This document shows, piece by piece, positions 17,615 to 25,587 of a stretch of 64,000 bases of DNA (position 1 is its first letter; the number at the start of each line of letters is the position of its first letter). The translations under genes were made by a program, and so were the position numbers. Source of the stretch: Actinacidiphila epipremni (lineage in GTDB: Bacteria > Actinomycetota > Actinomycetes > Streptomycetales > Streptomycetaceae); assembly GCF_012034175.1 (NCBI RefSeq), contig NZ_JAATEJ010000016.1, forward strand, positions 62,001 through 126,000, given 5' to 3'. Under the pieces are notes generated by a model. The model did no database searches. It was not told where the DNA came from and saw only the letters and a list, made by a program, of their open reading frames with translations.

Positions 17615-20289
17615 TCGGCCTCATCCACGCCACCGCCGCGGGCCGCACCGGCTGCGCCCGGCTGTCCGCCGCGTGGCCGGACCGCACCCGTACGTACGCC
17701 GGCGCGCCGGTGCGCGAGCTGCTGCCGCGGGCCTTCGCGGAGTGCGACCAGCTCGTCCTCTTCCTCGCCACGGGCGCGGCGGTGCGCCTGCTCGCGCCCC
17801 TGCTGACCTCCAAGGCCGCGGACCCGGCGGTCGTGACGGTCGACGAGGCCCACCGCCACGCGGTGGCCCTCCTCGGCGGCCACGCGGCCGGCGCGAACGC
17901 GCTTGCCGCGCAGGTCGCGACGGTCCTGGGCGCCACCCCCGTCGTGACGACGGCCACCGACGCGACCTCTACCCCGGCACTCGACGCCCTCCCCTACCCC
18001 ACGGAGGGCGCGATCCCGGCGGTGACCCGAGCAATGCTGAACGCCGAACAAGTCTTCCTCACCGCCGACACCACCTGGCCCCTCCCCCCACTCCCCCTCC
18101 CCCCGTCCCCCACCACGACGGACGACAACTCCCCCCACCCCGCCGCCGCGGCGGAAAAGAGTGCGGGCGCGCACGGTGCGGCGGCGAACGCGAGCGAGCC
18201 CCCGCACCCGGCGGCTCCGCCCGCACACCCCCACACCCACCGCACCCCCCATCCCGCCGCAACGGCGGGAAGCGGGACGGCGCAGACCGGCGGTGCCCAA
18301 CCCACCCCGGCCGAGGACGGTTCGGCACCGCCGAACACCTCGACTCCGCTTCCCGCCGTCGCGGCGGGAGAGGGGGCGGGTGCGCGGGGTGGGGCGGCGG
18401 AGGAGAGCGGGTCTGCGCACCCCGCGGCGTCAGCCGCGGGCGACCGCCGCAGCGGCCATCCCGCGGATGGGGGTGGGGCGTACTGGGTCAGGGTGACGGA
18501 TCGGGTTGTCGGTGGTGGGGAGCGGAGTGTGTTTGTCAGGCCGCCGTCCCTGGTGGTGGGGGTCGGGGGCAGTCGCGGGGTGGGCCCCGGGGAAGTGGTG
18601 GGGCTCGTGCGGAATGCGCTCAGGGGGGCGGGGTTGGCGGAAAGGAGTGTGTGGCGGGTGGTGAGTGTGGACGCCAAGGCCGGGGAGGCGGGGATCGTCG
18701 CGGCGGCGCGGGAGTTCGGGGTGGAGCTCGTGACGTACCCGGCGGAGCAGCTCGCGCGCGTCAGCGTGCCGAACCCTTCGGGCGCGCCGCTCGCCGCCGT
18801 GGGGACGCCCTCCGTCGCGGAGGCGGCGGCGCTGCTCGCGGCCGGCCCTGGCGGCGAACTCCTCGTCGAGAAGCAGAAGTCGGCGATGGCCACCGTCGCG
18901 ATCGCCCGGCGCAGGCCGCGCGGCCGGCTGGCGGTCGTGGGGCTCGGGCCGGGCGCCCGGGATCTGCTCACGCCGCGCGCGGCGGCGGAGTTGCGGCGAG
19001 CGTCGGTGGTCGTGGGGCTGGACCAGTACGTGGAGCAGGTCCGCGATCTGCTGCCGCCCGGCACCCGCGTGCTGGCCTCGGGCCTGGGCGCGGAGGAGGA
19101 GCGGGCCCGTACCGCCGTCGCCGAGGCCCGCGCGGGGCACGCGGTCGCGCTCATCGGCAGCGGCGACGCCGGCGTCTACGCCATGGCCTCCCCCGCCCTC
19201 GCGGAGGCCGCCGACGACATCGACGTCATCGGCGTCCCCGGCATCACCGCCGCCCTCGCGGCAGCCGCCCTGCTGGGCGCCCCCCTCGGGCACGACCACG
19301 TGTCGATCAGCCTTTCGGACCTGCACACCCCGTGGGAGGTCATCGAGCGCCGGGTGCGCGCAGCCGCCGCGTCCGATCTCGTCGTGACGTTCTACAACCC
19401 GCGCAGCCGCGGTCGCTCCTGGCAACTGCCCAAGGCCCTCGCCCTGTTGGCCGAGCACCGCGCCCCGACCACCCCGGTGGGCGTCGTACGTTCCGCGTCC
19501 CGCCCGGACGAGCAGGTCACCGTCACGACGCTGGCGGAGGTCGACCCGCGGACCGTCGACATGGTCACCGTCGTGACGGTCGGCAACACCGCCTCCCGGG
19601 TCGTCGCCGGCCGCATGGTCACCCCGCGCGGCTACCGCTGGCAGCAGCCCGCGCAGCCCCCGCCACCGCCGGCGGCACCGCGCACCGTCCACCCCATCGA
19701 GCAGGAGTCGTACCGCATCCTCCGCTCCCGGCTGGACACCTCCCACCTCCCCCCACTCACCCGGGCCGTCGTGGAGCGGGTCGTGCACGCCAGCGCCGAC
19801 CTCGGCTACGCCGCGGAGCTGATCGCCGACGAAGCCGAACTCGCCGCCGCGCAGCAGGCGTTGCTGGCCGGCGCGAAGATCGTCGCGGACGTCGCGATGG
19901 TCGCCGCCGGCATCACCCGCCGCGAGGTGGTGTGCCGGCTCGCCGACGCCACCGGCGGCCCCGGCCTGACCCGCAGCGCGCACGCGGTACGGCTCGCGTA
20001 CGAGCAGGTCGGCCCGGGCGCGGTGTGGGTCGTCGGATGCGCGCCCACCGCGCTGGAGGAGCTGATCGCCCTCGACGCCAGGCCCGCCCTGGTCGTCGGC
20101 ATGCCGGTCGGCTTCGTCGGCGCCGCCGAGAGCAAGGCGCATCTGCGGGCCGCCGGGCTCCCGGCGATCAGCAACCTCTCGGAGAAGGGCGGCTCCGCCG
20201 TCGCCGCCGCCGCGCTCAACGCCCTGCTCTACACCGCTCCGGCCCCGTACCCGTCCGAGAGCACCACCAGCAAGGAGAACCACCAGTGA
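17611..20289 (+). CDS. CbiG-CobJ-CobH triple fusion (precorrin-5A hydrolase / C17-methyltransferase / methylmutase)
   Basis: 892-aa protein joining three corrin-ring enzymes in one frame. Residues 1 to about 430 are CbiG (cobalt-precorrin-5A hydrolase). About 435-680 are CobJ/CbiH (C17 methylation with ring contraction), with VVGLGPGARDLLTPRA, IGSGDAGVYAMASP and VTFYNPRSRGR. About 690-892 are CobH/CbiC methylmutase, with HPIEQESYRILR, catalytic-type RVVHASADLGY and GMPVGFVGAAESK. CbiG is split by a low-complexity insertion of about 130 residues between TTWPLPP (about 154-160) and YWVRVTDR (291), encoded by DNA with repeated short palindromes. GTG 17611 overlaps cobL; the stop overlaps cbiX by GTGA. 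Confidence 0.92.
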   Translation: MIGLIHATAAGRTGCARLSAAWPDRTRTYAGAPVRELLPRAFAECDQLVLFLATGAAVRLLAPLLTSKAADPAVVTVDEAHRHAVALLGGHAAGANALAAQVATVLGATPVVTTATDATSTPALDALPYPTEGAIPAVTRAMLNAEQVFLTADTTWPLPPLPLPPSPTTTDDNSPHPAAAAEKSAGAHGAAANASEPPHPAAPPAHPHTHRTPHPAATAGSGTAQTGGAQPTPAEDGSAPPNTSTPLPAVAAGEGAGARGGAAEESGSAHPAASAAGDRRSGHPADGGGAYWVRVTDRVVGGGERSVFVRPPSLVVGVGGSRGVGPGEVVGLVRNALRGAGLAERSVWRVVSVDAKAGEAGIVAAAREFGVELVTYPAEQLARVSVPNPSGAPLAAVGTPSVAEAAALLAAGPGGELLVEKQKSAMATVAIARRRPRGRLAVVGLGPGARDLLTPRAAAELRRASVVVGLDQYVEQVRDLLPPGTRVLASGLGAEEERARTAVAEARAGHAVALIGSGDAGVYAMASPALAEAADDIDVIGVPGITAALAAAALLGAPLGHDHVSISLSDLHTPWEVIERRVRAAAASDLVVTFYNPRSRGRSWQLPKALALLAEHRAPTTPVGVVRSASRPDEQVTVTTLAEVDPRTVDMVTVVTVGNTASRVVAGRMVTPRGYRWQQPAQPPPPPAAPRTVHPIEQESYRILRSRLDTSHLPPLTRAVVERVVHASADLGYAAELIADEAELAAAQQALLAGAKIVADVAMVAAGITRREVVCRLADATGGPGLTRSAHAVRLAYEQVGPGAVWVVGCAPTALEELIALDARPALVVGMPVGFVGAAESKAHLRAAGLPAISNLSEKGGSAVAAAALNALLYTAPAPYPSESTTSKENHQ
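18075..18480 (+). repeat. Low-complexity, palindrome-rich insertion inside the CbiG domain
   Basis: In-frame stretch coding for Pro/Ala/His/Gly-rich sequence with recurring HPAA. It contains palindromes of one family: CCCGCCG-N3-CGGCGGA (18139-18155) and two copies of TCCCGCCG-N3-CGGCGGGA (18252-18270 and 18351-18369), plus a CCCGCGGC-N4-GCCGCGGG palindrome at 18421-18440. It interrupts CbiG at a linker position while leaving the frame open. Confidence 0.7.
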
Positions 20290-21230
20290 CGACGCCCCCT
20301 CCCGCCCTCCTCCTCGTGGGACACGGCACCCGGGACACCGCCGGCGCCGCCGCCTTCCGCTCCTTCGTCGCCGAACTGGGCGCCGCGAGCCCGCAGTTGC
20401 CGGTCGGCGGCGGCTTCATCGAGCTGTCCCCGCCGCCGCTCGCGGACACCGTCGCCGGCATGGTGGCCGCGGGCGTACGGGACTTCGCCGCGGTGCCGCT
20501 CGTGCTGGTGTCGGCGGGGCACGCCAAGGGCGACATACCGGCGGCGCTGGCGCGGGAGAAGCTGCGGCACCCGGGGACGTCGTACGCGTACGGCCGCCCG
20601 CTGGGCCCGCATCCGGGGCTGCTCGCGGTGCTGGAGCGGCGGGTGGACGAGGCGCTGGCGGGGACGGACCGGGCGGCGGCGACCGTGCTGCTGGTGGGCC
20701 GCGGCTCGACGGACCCGGACGCGAACGCCGAAGTCTGCAAGGTGGCCCGGCTGTTGTGGGAGGGCCGCGGCTACGCGGGCGTGGAGACGGCTTTCGTGTC
20801 GCTGGCGGAGCCGTCCGTGCCGGCCGGTCTCGACCGCTGCCGGCGGCTGGGGGCGGGCACGGTCGTCGTGCTGCCGTACTTCCTGTTCGCGGGCGTGCTG
20901 CCGGACCGGGTGCGCGAGCAGGCGGCCACCTGGGCGGCGGCGGACGGCGGCGCGGACGTGCGGTACGCGGACGTGATCGGCCCCGCACCGGAGCTGGCGG
21001 CGCTGGTGTGGGAGCGCTACCGGGAGACCCTCGCGGGCGACCTGCGGATGAACTGCGACTCGTGCGTCTACCGGGTGGCGATGCCCGGCTTCGAGGACCG
21101 GGTCGGACGGCCGCAGCAGCCGCACCACCACCCGGACGACCCCGCGCACACCCACGGCGGCCACGGCGCCCACGGCGGGCACTCCCACGGCCACCACGGC
21201 GAGGGCCACCCCCATGTCCACGCCGGCTGA
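20286..21230 (+). CDS. cbiX: Sirohydrochlorin cobaltochelatase, long form (CbiX)
   Basis: 314-aa long-form CbiX that inserts Co2+ into sirohydrochlorin at the start of the early-cobalt route. LLVGHGTRDTAG at the N terminus contains the metal-binding His, and the second half repeats the fold (VLLVGRGSTDPDANAE). After the core come MNCDSC, the cysteine motif known in long CbiX proteins, and a C-terminal tail with many His residues (HHH, HTHGGHGAHGGHSHGHH) likely to hold metal. GTG 20286 has AAGGAG about 9 nt upstream and overlaps the fusion gene; the tail overlaps cobC by 17 nt. Confidence 0.92.
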   Translation: MTTPPPALLLVGHGTRDTAGAAAFRSFVAELGAASPQLPVGGGFIELSPPPLADTVAGMVAAGVRDFAAVPLVLVSAGHAKGDIPAALAREKLRHPGTSYAYGRPLGPHPGLLAVLERRVDEALAGTDRAAATVLLVGRGSTDPDANAEVCKVARLLWEGRGYAGVETAFVSLAEPSVPAGLDRCRRLGAGTVVVLPYFLFAGVLPDRVREQAATWAAADGGADVRYADVIGPAPELAALVWERYRETLAGDLRMNCDSCVYRVAMPGFEDRVGRPQQPHHHPDDPAHTHGGHGAHGGHSHGHHGEGHPHVHAG

Positions 21231-22317
21231 CGGCCACGACCTCGCCCACCACGGCGACCGCGAGGTCGGCGCGGGCCTGGTCGACCTCGCCGTCAACGTA
21301 CGCGCCGGCACCCCGCCGCCCTGGCTCGCCGCCCGCCTCGCGGCGTCCCTGGGCGGCCTCGCCGCCTACCCGGACGGCCGGGCCGCCCGGCGCGCGGTCG
21401 CGGACCGGCACGGCCGGCCGGACGAGCGGGAGGTGCTGCTCACGGCGGGCGCGGCGGAGGCGTTCGTGCTGCTGGCCCGGGCGCTGCGACCGCGCCACGC
21501 GGTGGTGGTGCACCCGCAGTTCACCGAGCCGGAGGCGGCGCTGCGGGCCGCGGGCCACCCGGTGCACCGGGTGCTGCTGCGCGAGGAGGACGGCTTCCGG
21601 CTGGACCCGGCGGCGGTGCCGAGACAGGCGGACCTGGTGGTCGTCGGCAACCCGACGAACCCCACCTCCGTACTCCATCCCGCGGCGCTGCTACGGGAGT
21701 TGGCGCGCCCGGGCCGCACCCTCGTGGTGGACGAGGCGTTCATGGACGCGGTGTCGGGCGAGCCGGAGTCGCTCGCGGCGGCGCGTGACGTGCCGGGGCT
21801 GCTGGTGCTGCGCAGCCTGACGAAGACCTGGGGCCTGGCGGGCCTGCGGGTCGGCTACGTCCTCGGCGCGCGCGGCCGGCTCGCCGCGCTGGAGCGGGCG
21901 CAGCCGCTGTGGGCGGTCTCCACGCCGGCGCTCGCCGCCGCGCAGGCGTGCATGGAACCCGCCGCGCTCGCCGAAGCCGCCGCCGCGGCACACGCGGTGG
22001 CCGCGGACCGGGCCCATCTCCTGGCCCGGCTGCGGGAGTTCGCCGCGATACGGGTCGCGGGCGCGGCACCCGCCGCGCCCTTCGTCCTGCTCCGCGTCCC
22101 CGAGGCGCCGGCCGTACGGGAGCGGCTGCGGGCACTGGGCTACGCGGTCCGCCGCGGCGACACCTTCCCCGGCCTCGGCCCGGACTGGCTGCGGGTCGCG
22201 GTCCGGGACCGGGCGACGACGGACGCCTTCGTCACGGCACTCGCGGCGGCCACCGCCGAGGGCGCCACCGGGGCCGCCGCCGGGGCGCCCGCTACTGCTC
22301 GACTCCCAGCGCGGTGA
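21214..22317 (+). CDS. cobC: L-threonine-O-3-phosphate decarboxylase-like aminotransferase (CobC/CobD type)
   Basis: 367-aa fold-type I PLP enzyme of the histidinol-phosphate aminotransferase family, called CobC in actinobacterial cobalamin clusters. It would make aminopropanol phosphate for the CbiB step. AAYPDG, the VGNPTNPTS motif, VVDEAFMD and the PLP-lysine region SLTKTWGLAGLRVGY are present. It is the last gene of the operon, overlapping cbiX by 17 nt. Its final 26 nt overlap the end of the kinase gene on the other strand. Naming rests on context; the family alone would allow another aminotransferase. Confidence 0.85.
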   Translation: MSTPADGHDLAHHGDREVGAGLVDLAVNVRAGTPPPWLAARLAASLGGLAAYPDGRAARRAVADRHGRPDEREVLLTAGAAEAFVLLARALRPRHAVVVHPQFTEPEAALRAAGHPVHRVLLREEDGFRLDPAAVPRQADLVVVGNPTNPTSVLHPAALLRELARPGRTLVVDEAFMDAVSGEPESLAAARDVPGLLVLRSLTKTWGLAGLRVGYVLGARGRLAALERAQPLWAVSTPALAAAQACMEPAALAEAAAAAHAVAADRAHLLARLREFAAIRVAGAAPAAPFVLLRVPEAPAVRERLRALGYAVRRGDTFPGLGPDWLRVAVRDRATTDAFVTALAAATAEGATGAAAGAPATARLPAR

Positions 22318-25300
22318 GGTCCAGGCCGCCGAACGCCTGGTGCTGGTAGGCGTTGGTGAGCCGCTTGCCGCGGAAGACCAGGTGCTTGACGTACAGCAGC
22401 GGCACCATCGTGGAGTCGCGCATCGTGTCCGCGTCCACGGTCTTCCACTTGGCGGCGGCCTGCGCCGGGTCGGTGGTGGCGTCGGCGGACTCGACGAGGT
22501 CGTTGATCTCGCCGTCGTCCAACCGGGCGTAGTTCGTGGGGCTCTTGGGGTCGACGAGGGCGCGCAGGAAGCCGCCGCCGGTGGGCCAGTCGGAGGCCCA
22601 GCTGGTCAGGACCATGCCCCAGCCCGCCTTCTTGGCCTTCTCCGGGTCGTCGAGGGTCGAGTAGAGCGTCGCGGTGTCGACCTGCTGGATCTTGACGGTG
22701 ATGCCGACGGCCTTCAGCGACGCCTGGATCGCGAGCATCGCGCCCATGACCCGGTCGGAACCGCTCGTGCCGACCAGCGTCGTGGAGAAGCCGTCGGGTT
22801 GGCCGCAGGCGCGCAACTGCTCCTTGGCCTGCGTGGGATAGGGGGTGCCGTCCTGGTAGCCGAACGGGTGGGCGTCCGGGTCGTAGCCGTCGACGGTGGG
22901 CGGCAGCATCGTGGTCGCGACGTCGCCGCCGTCGTACTCGCCGCCGAACGCGGCCCGCACCTGCGACCTGTTGACGGCGTACTCGATCGCCCAGCGGCAC
23001 GACTGCTTGTCGAAGGGCGCGACGTCCTGCAGGCTCAGGAAGCGGGTGCCGCCGCTGTAGGCGAGGTCGGCGTCGGCCTTGAGGGCAGGCTGGTTGAGGA
23101 TCTTCGTCTCGGCGGCGTCGGAGAGGATCTGGGCGTTGACGTCCAGGTCGGCGGTGCCCTCGAAGAGCGCGTTCTCGACCGCGTTCTGGTCGGTGTAGAC
23201 CTTGAGGTCGATCGCGTCGGGGAGCGCCGAGCGGATCGGGTCGGAGGACTGGTCCCAGTGCGGGTTGCGGACCATGTGCAGCGAGTGGCCCGGCGAGTAG
23301 TCGACGACCTTGTACGGGCCGCTGGACAGCGGCTTCTTGCGGTAGCCGGTGCCGTCGCCGGTGTCGGCGGAGCGCGGGATCGGGGCGCCGATCGACATCG
23401 CGAGGACGTAGCGGAACTCGGCGAAGGGCTTGGCGAGGTTGAAGACGATCGTCGAGTCGTCCGGCGTGGTGACCGAGTGCAGGCCGAGCCCGTCGGAGGC
23501 CGGGTCCTTGTACGGGCCGGGGTAGTTCTGGCCCTGGTCGAGCAGGTCGACGAGGTAGGTGGGGCCGCCGGGGAAGACCGTGCGGTCGAAGGTGCGCTCG
23601 ATGCCGTACTTGATGTCCTTGGACGTGATGGCCGTGCCGTCCTCGTACTTCAGGCCGGACTTGAGGGTGAAGGTCCAGGTCCGGCCGCCGTTGCTCACCC
23701 GGCCGGTGTCGGTCGCCAGGTCGGGCAGCAACTCGCGTCCGCCGGGGCCGGGTTCGGGGGCGTAGTCGACGAGCTTGCGCAGGAAGAGGCGTTGCAGGTT
23801 CCAGTCCGGCTGGGAGTAGGTGGCCGCCGGGTCGAGCAGGTCGTCGTCGGTGAAGGAGGCGGCGAGCAGCAGCGTGCCGCCCTTCTTGTCCGAGGGGTTG
23901 ACGACACCGTCGAGGCCGCCGCCGTAGCCGGTGCCCTCCTTGCCGCCGTGCCGCTTGAGCGCCGCGGGCTGCGCGGTCGGGCCCGGGGTGCGGGTGGAGG
24001 GGCCGGACGTGGGCTTGCCGTCGTCGTGGTGGTGGCCGCCGATCGGGGCGAAGGTGAGCGTCACGGTGACCGCGACGGCCGCGACGGCGACGGCGGACAC
24101 CGCGGCGATCCAGCGCCTGCGGTTGCGCCGGGCCGGGTCGAGATCGTGGGCGCCGCTCGGGCCGTTGAAGGGCGGCGGGGTGCTCGGCAGGTACGGCGGG
24201 GGCAGCGGCACCTGGGGCCGCAGCGCGTAGGCCGGGTGCTCGGCGGGTGTGGCGGGCGGCGGGGTGCCGGGGCCGGGGGCCGCACCGAAGGGGGTGTGCG
24301 GGGTGTTGGGCGGCGGCGGGGTCGAAGGGCCGGACGCCTGGCCGGAGTTCGGGGCCGGGGCGGCGTTCGGGTTCGGCGTCGGCGGCTGGGAGGGCGGCGG
24401 CGGGGTGCCGGGCTGGCTTCCGCCCGGCTTCGCCAGGCCGACCCCGTAGGCGCGCGGGTCGGCGCTGCCCAGCGGCCGGGTCGCGGTCTGGTCGGAGGGC
24501 GGCACGGCGGGGCCGGCGAGCAGGGCGCCGTGCCCGCTGGATATCAGCCAGTTGCGCAGCTGGTCGCGGAAGGTCGCGGCGTTGTAGGGCCGCGCGGCCG
24601 GCTCCTTGGCGAGGGCGCCGAGGACCAGCGCGTCGAGGTCCGCCGGGACCCGCGGGTTGCGGGCCGAGGGCGCGGGCGGCGGGGTGTGGACGTGCCAGTA
24701 CATCAGGTTGATCGGGTTGCCGTCGGTGAACGGCGGCCTGCCGGTGAGCAGTTCGGTGAGCACGCAGCCGACCGCGTAGACGTCGCTGCGGGCGTCGACC
24801 TCGGCGCCGTTGATCTGCTCGGGCGACATGTAGCTGGGGGTGCCGATCGCGGAGCCGGTGGTGGTCAGCCGCTGGTCGTTGTCCAGGACGCGGGCGATGC
24901 CGAAGTCGGCGACCTTGACGACGCCTTCGGTCGTGACCATCACGTTCGCCGGCTTCACGTCGCGGTGGACGGTGCCGTGGCTGTGCGCGTGGGCGAGCGC
25001 GTCGAGGATGTCGCAGGCGATGCGCACCGCCCGCTCGGGTGCGAAGTACGCCTGGCGGCGGACGAGTTGGGACAGGGTGCCACCCTCGACGAACTCCATG
25101 ACGAGGTAGGGCACGACCGCGTCGCCGTCGCGGACCTCGTCCTGGTCGTGGACGGTCACGATGCCGGGGTGGTTGAGCGCGCCGGCCGCCTGGGCCTCGC
25201 GGGCGAAGCGGCGGCGGGCGTCGGGGTCGCCGGCGAGGTCGGGGAGCAGCGTCTTCACGGCGACGGTCCGGCCCATCCGGGTGTCGTGGGCGCGGTGCAC

Positions 25301-25369
25301 CCGGGCCATGCCTCCCGCTCCGAGCAGCCCGGCCAGTTGGTAGCGCCCCGCGAAAAGCCCGTCTGTCAT
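22292..25369 (-). CDS. Transmembrane Ser/Thr kinase fused to an extracytoplasmic peptide-binding (SBP_bac_5) domain
   Basis: 1025-aa receptor kinase. Residues 8-272 form a Hanks-type kinase: GAGGMARVHRA glycine loop, Lys39 in VAVKTL, HRDVKPANV (135-143), DFG (155-157), GTPSYMSPEQ. A Pro-rich stretch (285-415) leads to one membrane helix at about 420-440. The rest, from about 495, is an ABC-type oligopeptide/nickel-binding protein domain (SBP_bac_5), with GGTLLLAAS, WTFTLKSGLKYEDGTAITSKD and SSGPYKVVDY. The binding protein therefore faces outside and would sense a peptide or similar ligand. No permease genes are adjacent. ATG 25369 chosen at the kinase start; the frame is open 11 codons further. 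Confidence 0.88.
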   Translation of the reverse strand: MTDGLFAGRYQLAGLLGAGGMARVHRAHDTRMGRTVAVKTLLPDLAGDPDARRRFAREAQAAGALNHPGIVTVHDQDEVRDGDAVVPYLVMEFVEGGTLSQLVRRQAYFAPERAVRIACDILDALAHAHSHGTVHRDVKPANVMVTTEGVVKVADFGIARVLDNDQRLTTTGSAIGTPSYMSPEQINGAEVDARSDVYAVGCVLTELLTGRPPFTDGNPINLMYWHVHTPPPAPSARNPRVPADLDALVLGALAKEPAARPYNAATFRDQLRNWLISSGHGALLAGPAVPPSDQTATRPLGSADPRAYGVGLAKPGGSQPGTPPPPSQPPTPNPNAAPAPNSGQASGPSTPPPPNTPHTPFGAAPGPGTPPPATPAEHPAYALRPQVPLPPPYLPSTPPPFNGPSGAHDLDPARRNRRRWIAAVSAVAVAAVAVTVTLTFAPIGGHHHDDGKPTSGPSTRTPGPTAQPAALKRHGGKEGTGYGGGLDGVVNPSDKKGGTLLLAASFTDDDLLDPAATYSQPDWNLQRLFLRKLVDYAPEPGPGGRELLPDLATDTGRVSNGGRTWTFTLKSGLKYEDGTAITSKDIKYGIERTFDRTVFPGGPTYLVDLLDQGQNYPGPYKDPASDGLGLHSVTTPDDSTIVFNLAKPFAEFRYVLAMSIGAPIPRSADTGDGTGYRKKPLSSGPYKVVDYSPGHSLHMVRNPHWDQSSDPIRSALPDAIDLKVYTDQNAVENALFEGTADLDVNAQILSDAAETKILNQPALKADADLAYSGGTRFLSLQDVAPFDKQSCRWAIEYAVNRSQVRAAFGGEYDGGDVATTMLPPTVDGYDPDAHPFGYQDGTPYPTQAKEQLRACGQPDGFSTTLVGTSGSDRVMGAMLAIQASLKAVGITVKIQQVDTATLYSTLDDPEKAKKAGWGMVLTSWASDWPTGGGFLRALVDPKSPTNYARLDDGEINDLVESADATTDPAQAAAKWKTVDADTMRDSTMVPLLYVKHLVFRGKRLTNAYQHQAFGGLDLTALGVEQ

Positions 25370-25503
25370 GCCCGCCCGTCCGCCTCTGCTCTCGGCGCCC
25401 ACCTTGCCACGACACGCCCCCGGCGCCTATTTGCGGCGGACGCACACCGTCCCCCGACTCCCGCGAAACCGCGGGTGGATGGCGGACCGTAGCCAAAGAC
25501 TAG

Positions 25504-25533
25504 AGGGCGGCGCCGGTGCACCGGCGCCGCCCT
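25504..25533. terminator. Perfect 30-bp palindrome, probable terminator of the LAETG protein gene
   Basis: A perfect 30-bp inverted repeat centred on GGTGCACC, with arms of A, GGGCGGCGCC and so on. It lies 54 nt past the stop of the surface-protein gene on the minus strand and 134 nt before the kinase start. It could form a 13- to 15-bp stem. There is no run of T, so it would be the GC-stem type common in streptomycetes, or a bidirectional operator. Confidence 0.6.
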
Positions 25534-25587
25534 ACGGCCTTTCGTTCCCCCGTTGTGACCTTGCTACGGGTGTGTCCCGCGCTCGCG

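Noticed and set aside
15166..18420. Long minus-strand frame across cobI-cobL and the fusion gene
   Set aside because: Same cause: codon-position bias shadow. No ribosome site and no recognisable protein segments.
22140..25496. Alternative frames over the kinase gene on both strands
   Set aside because: Only the 22292-25369 minus frame shows kinase and binding-protein motifs; the others are compositionally skewed shadows.
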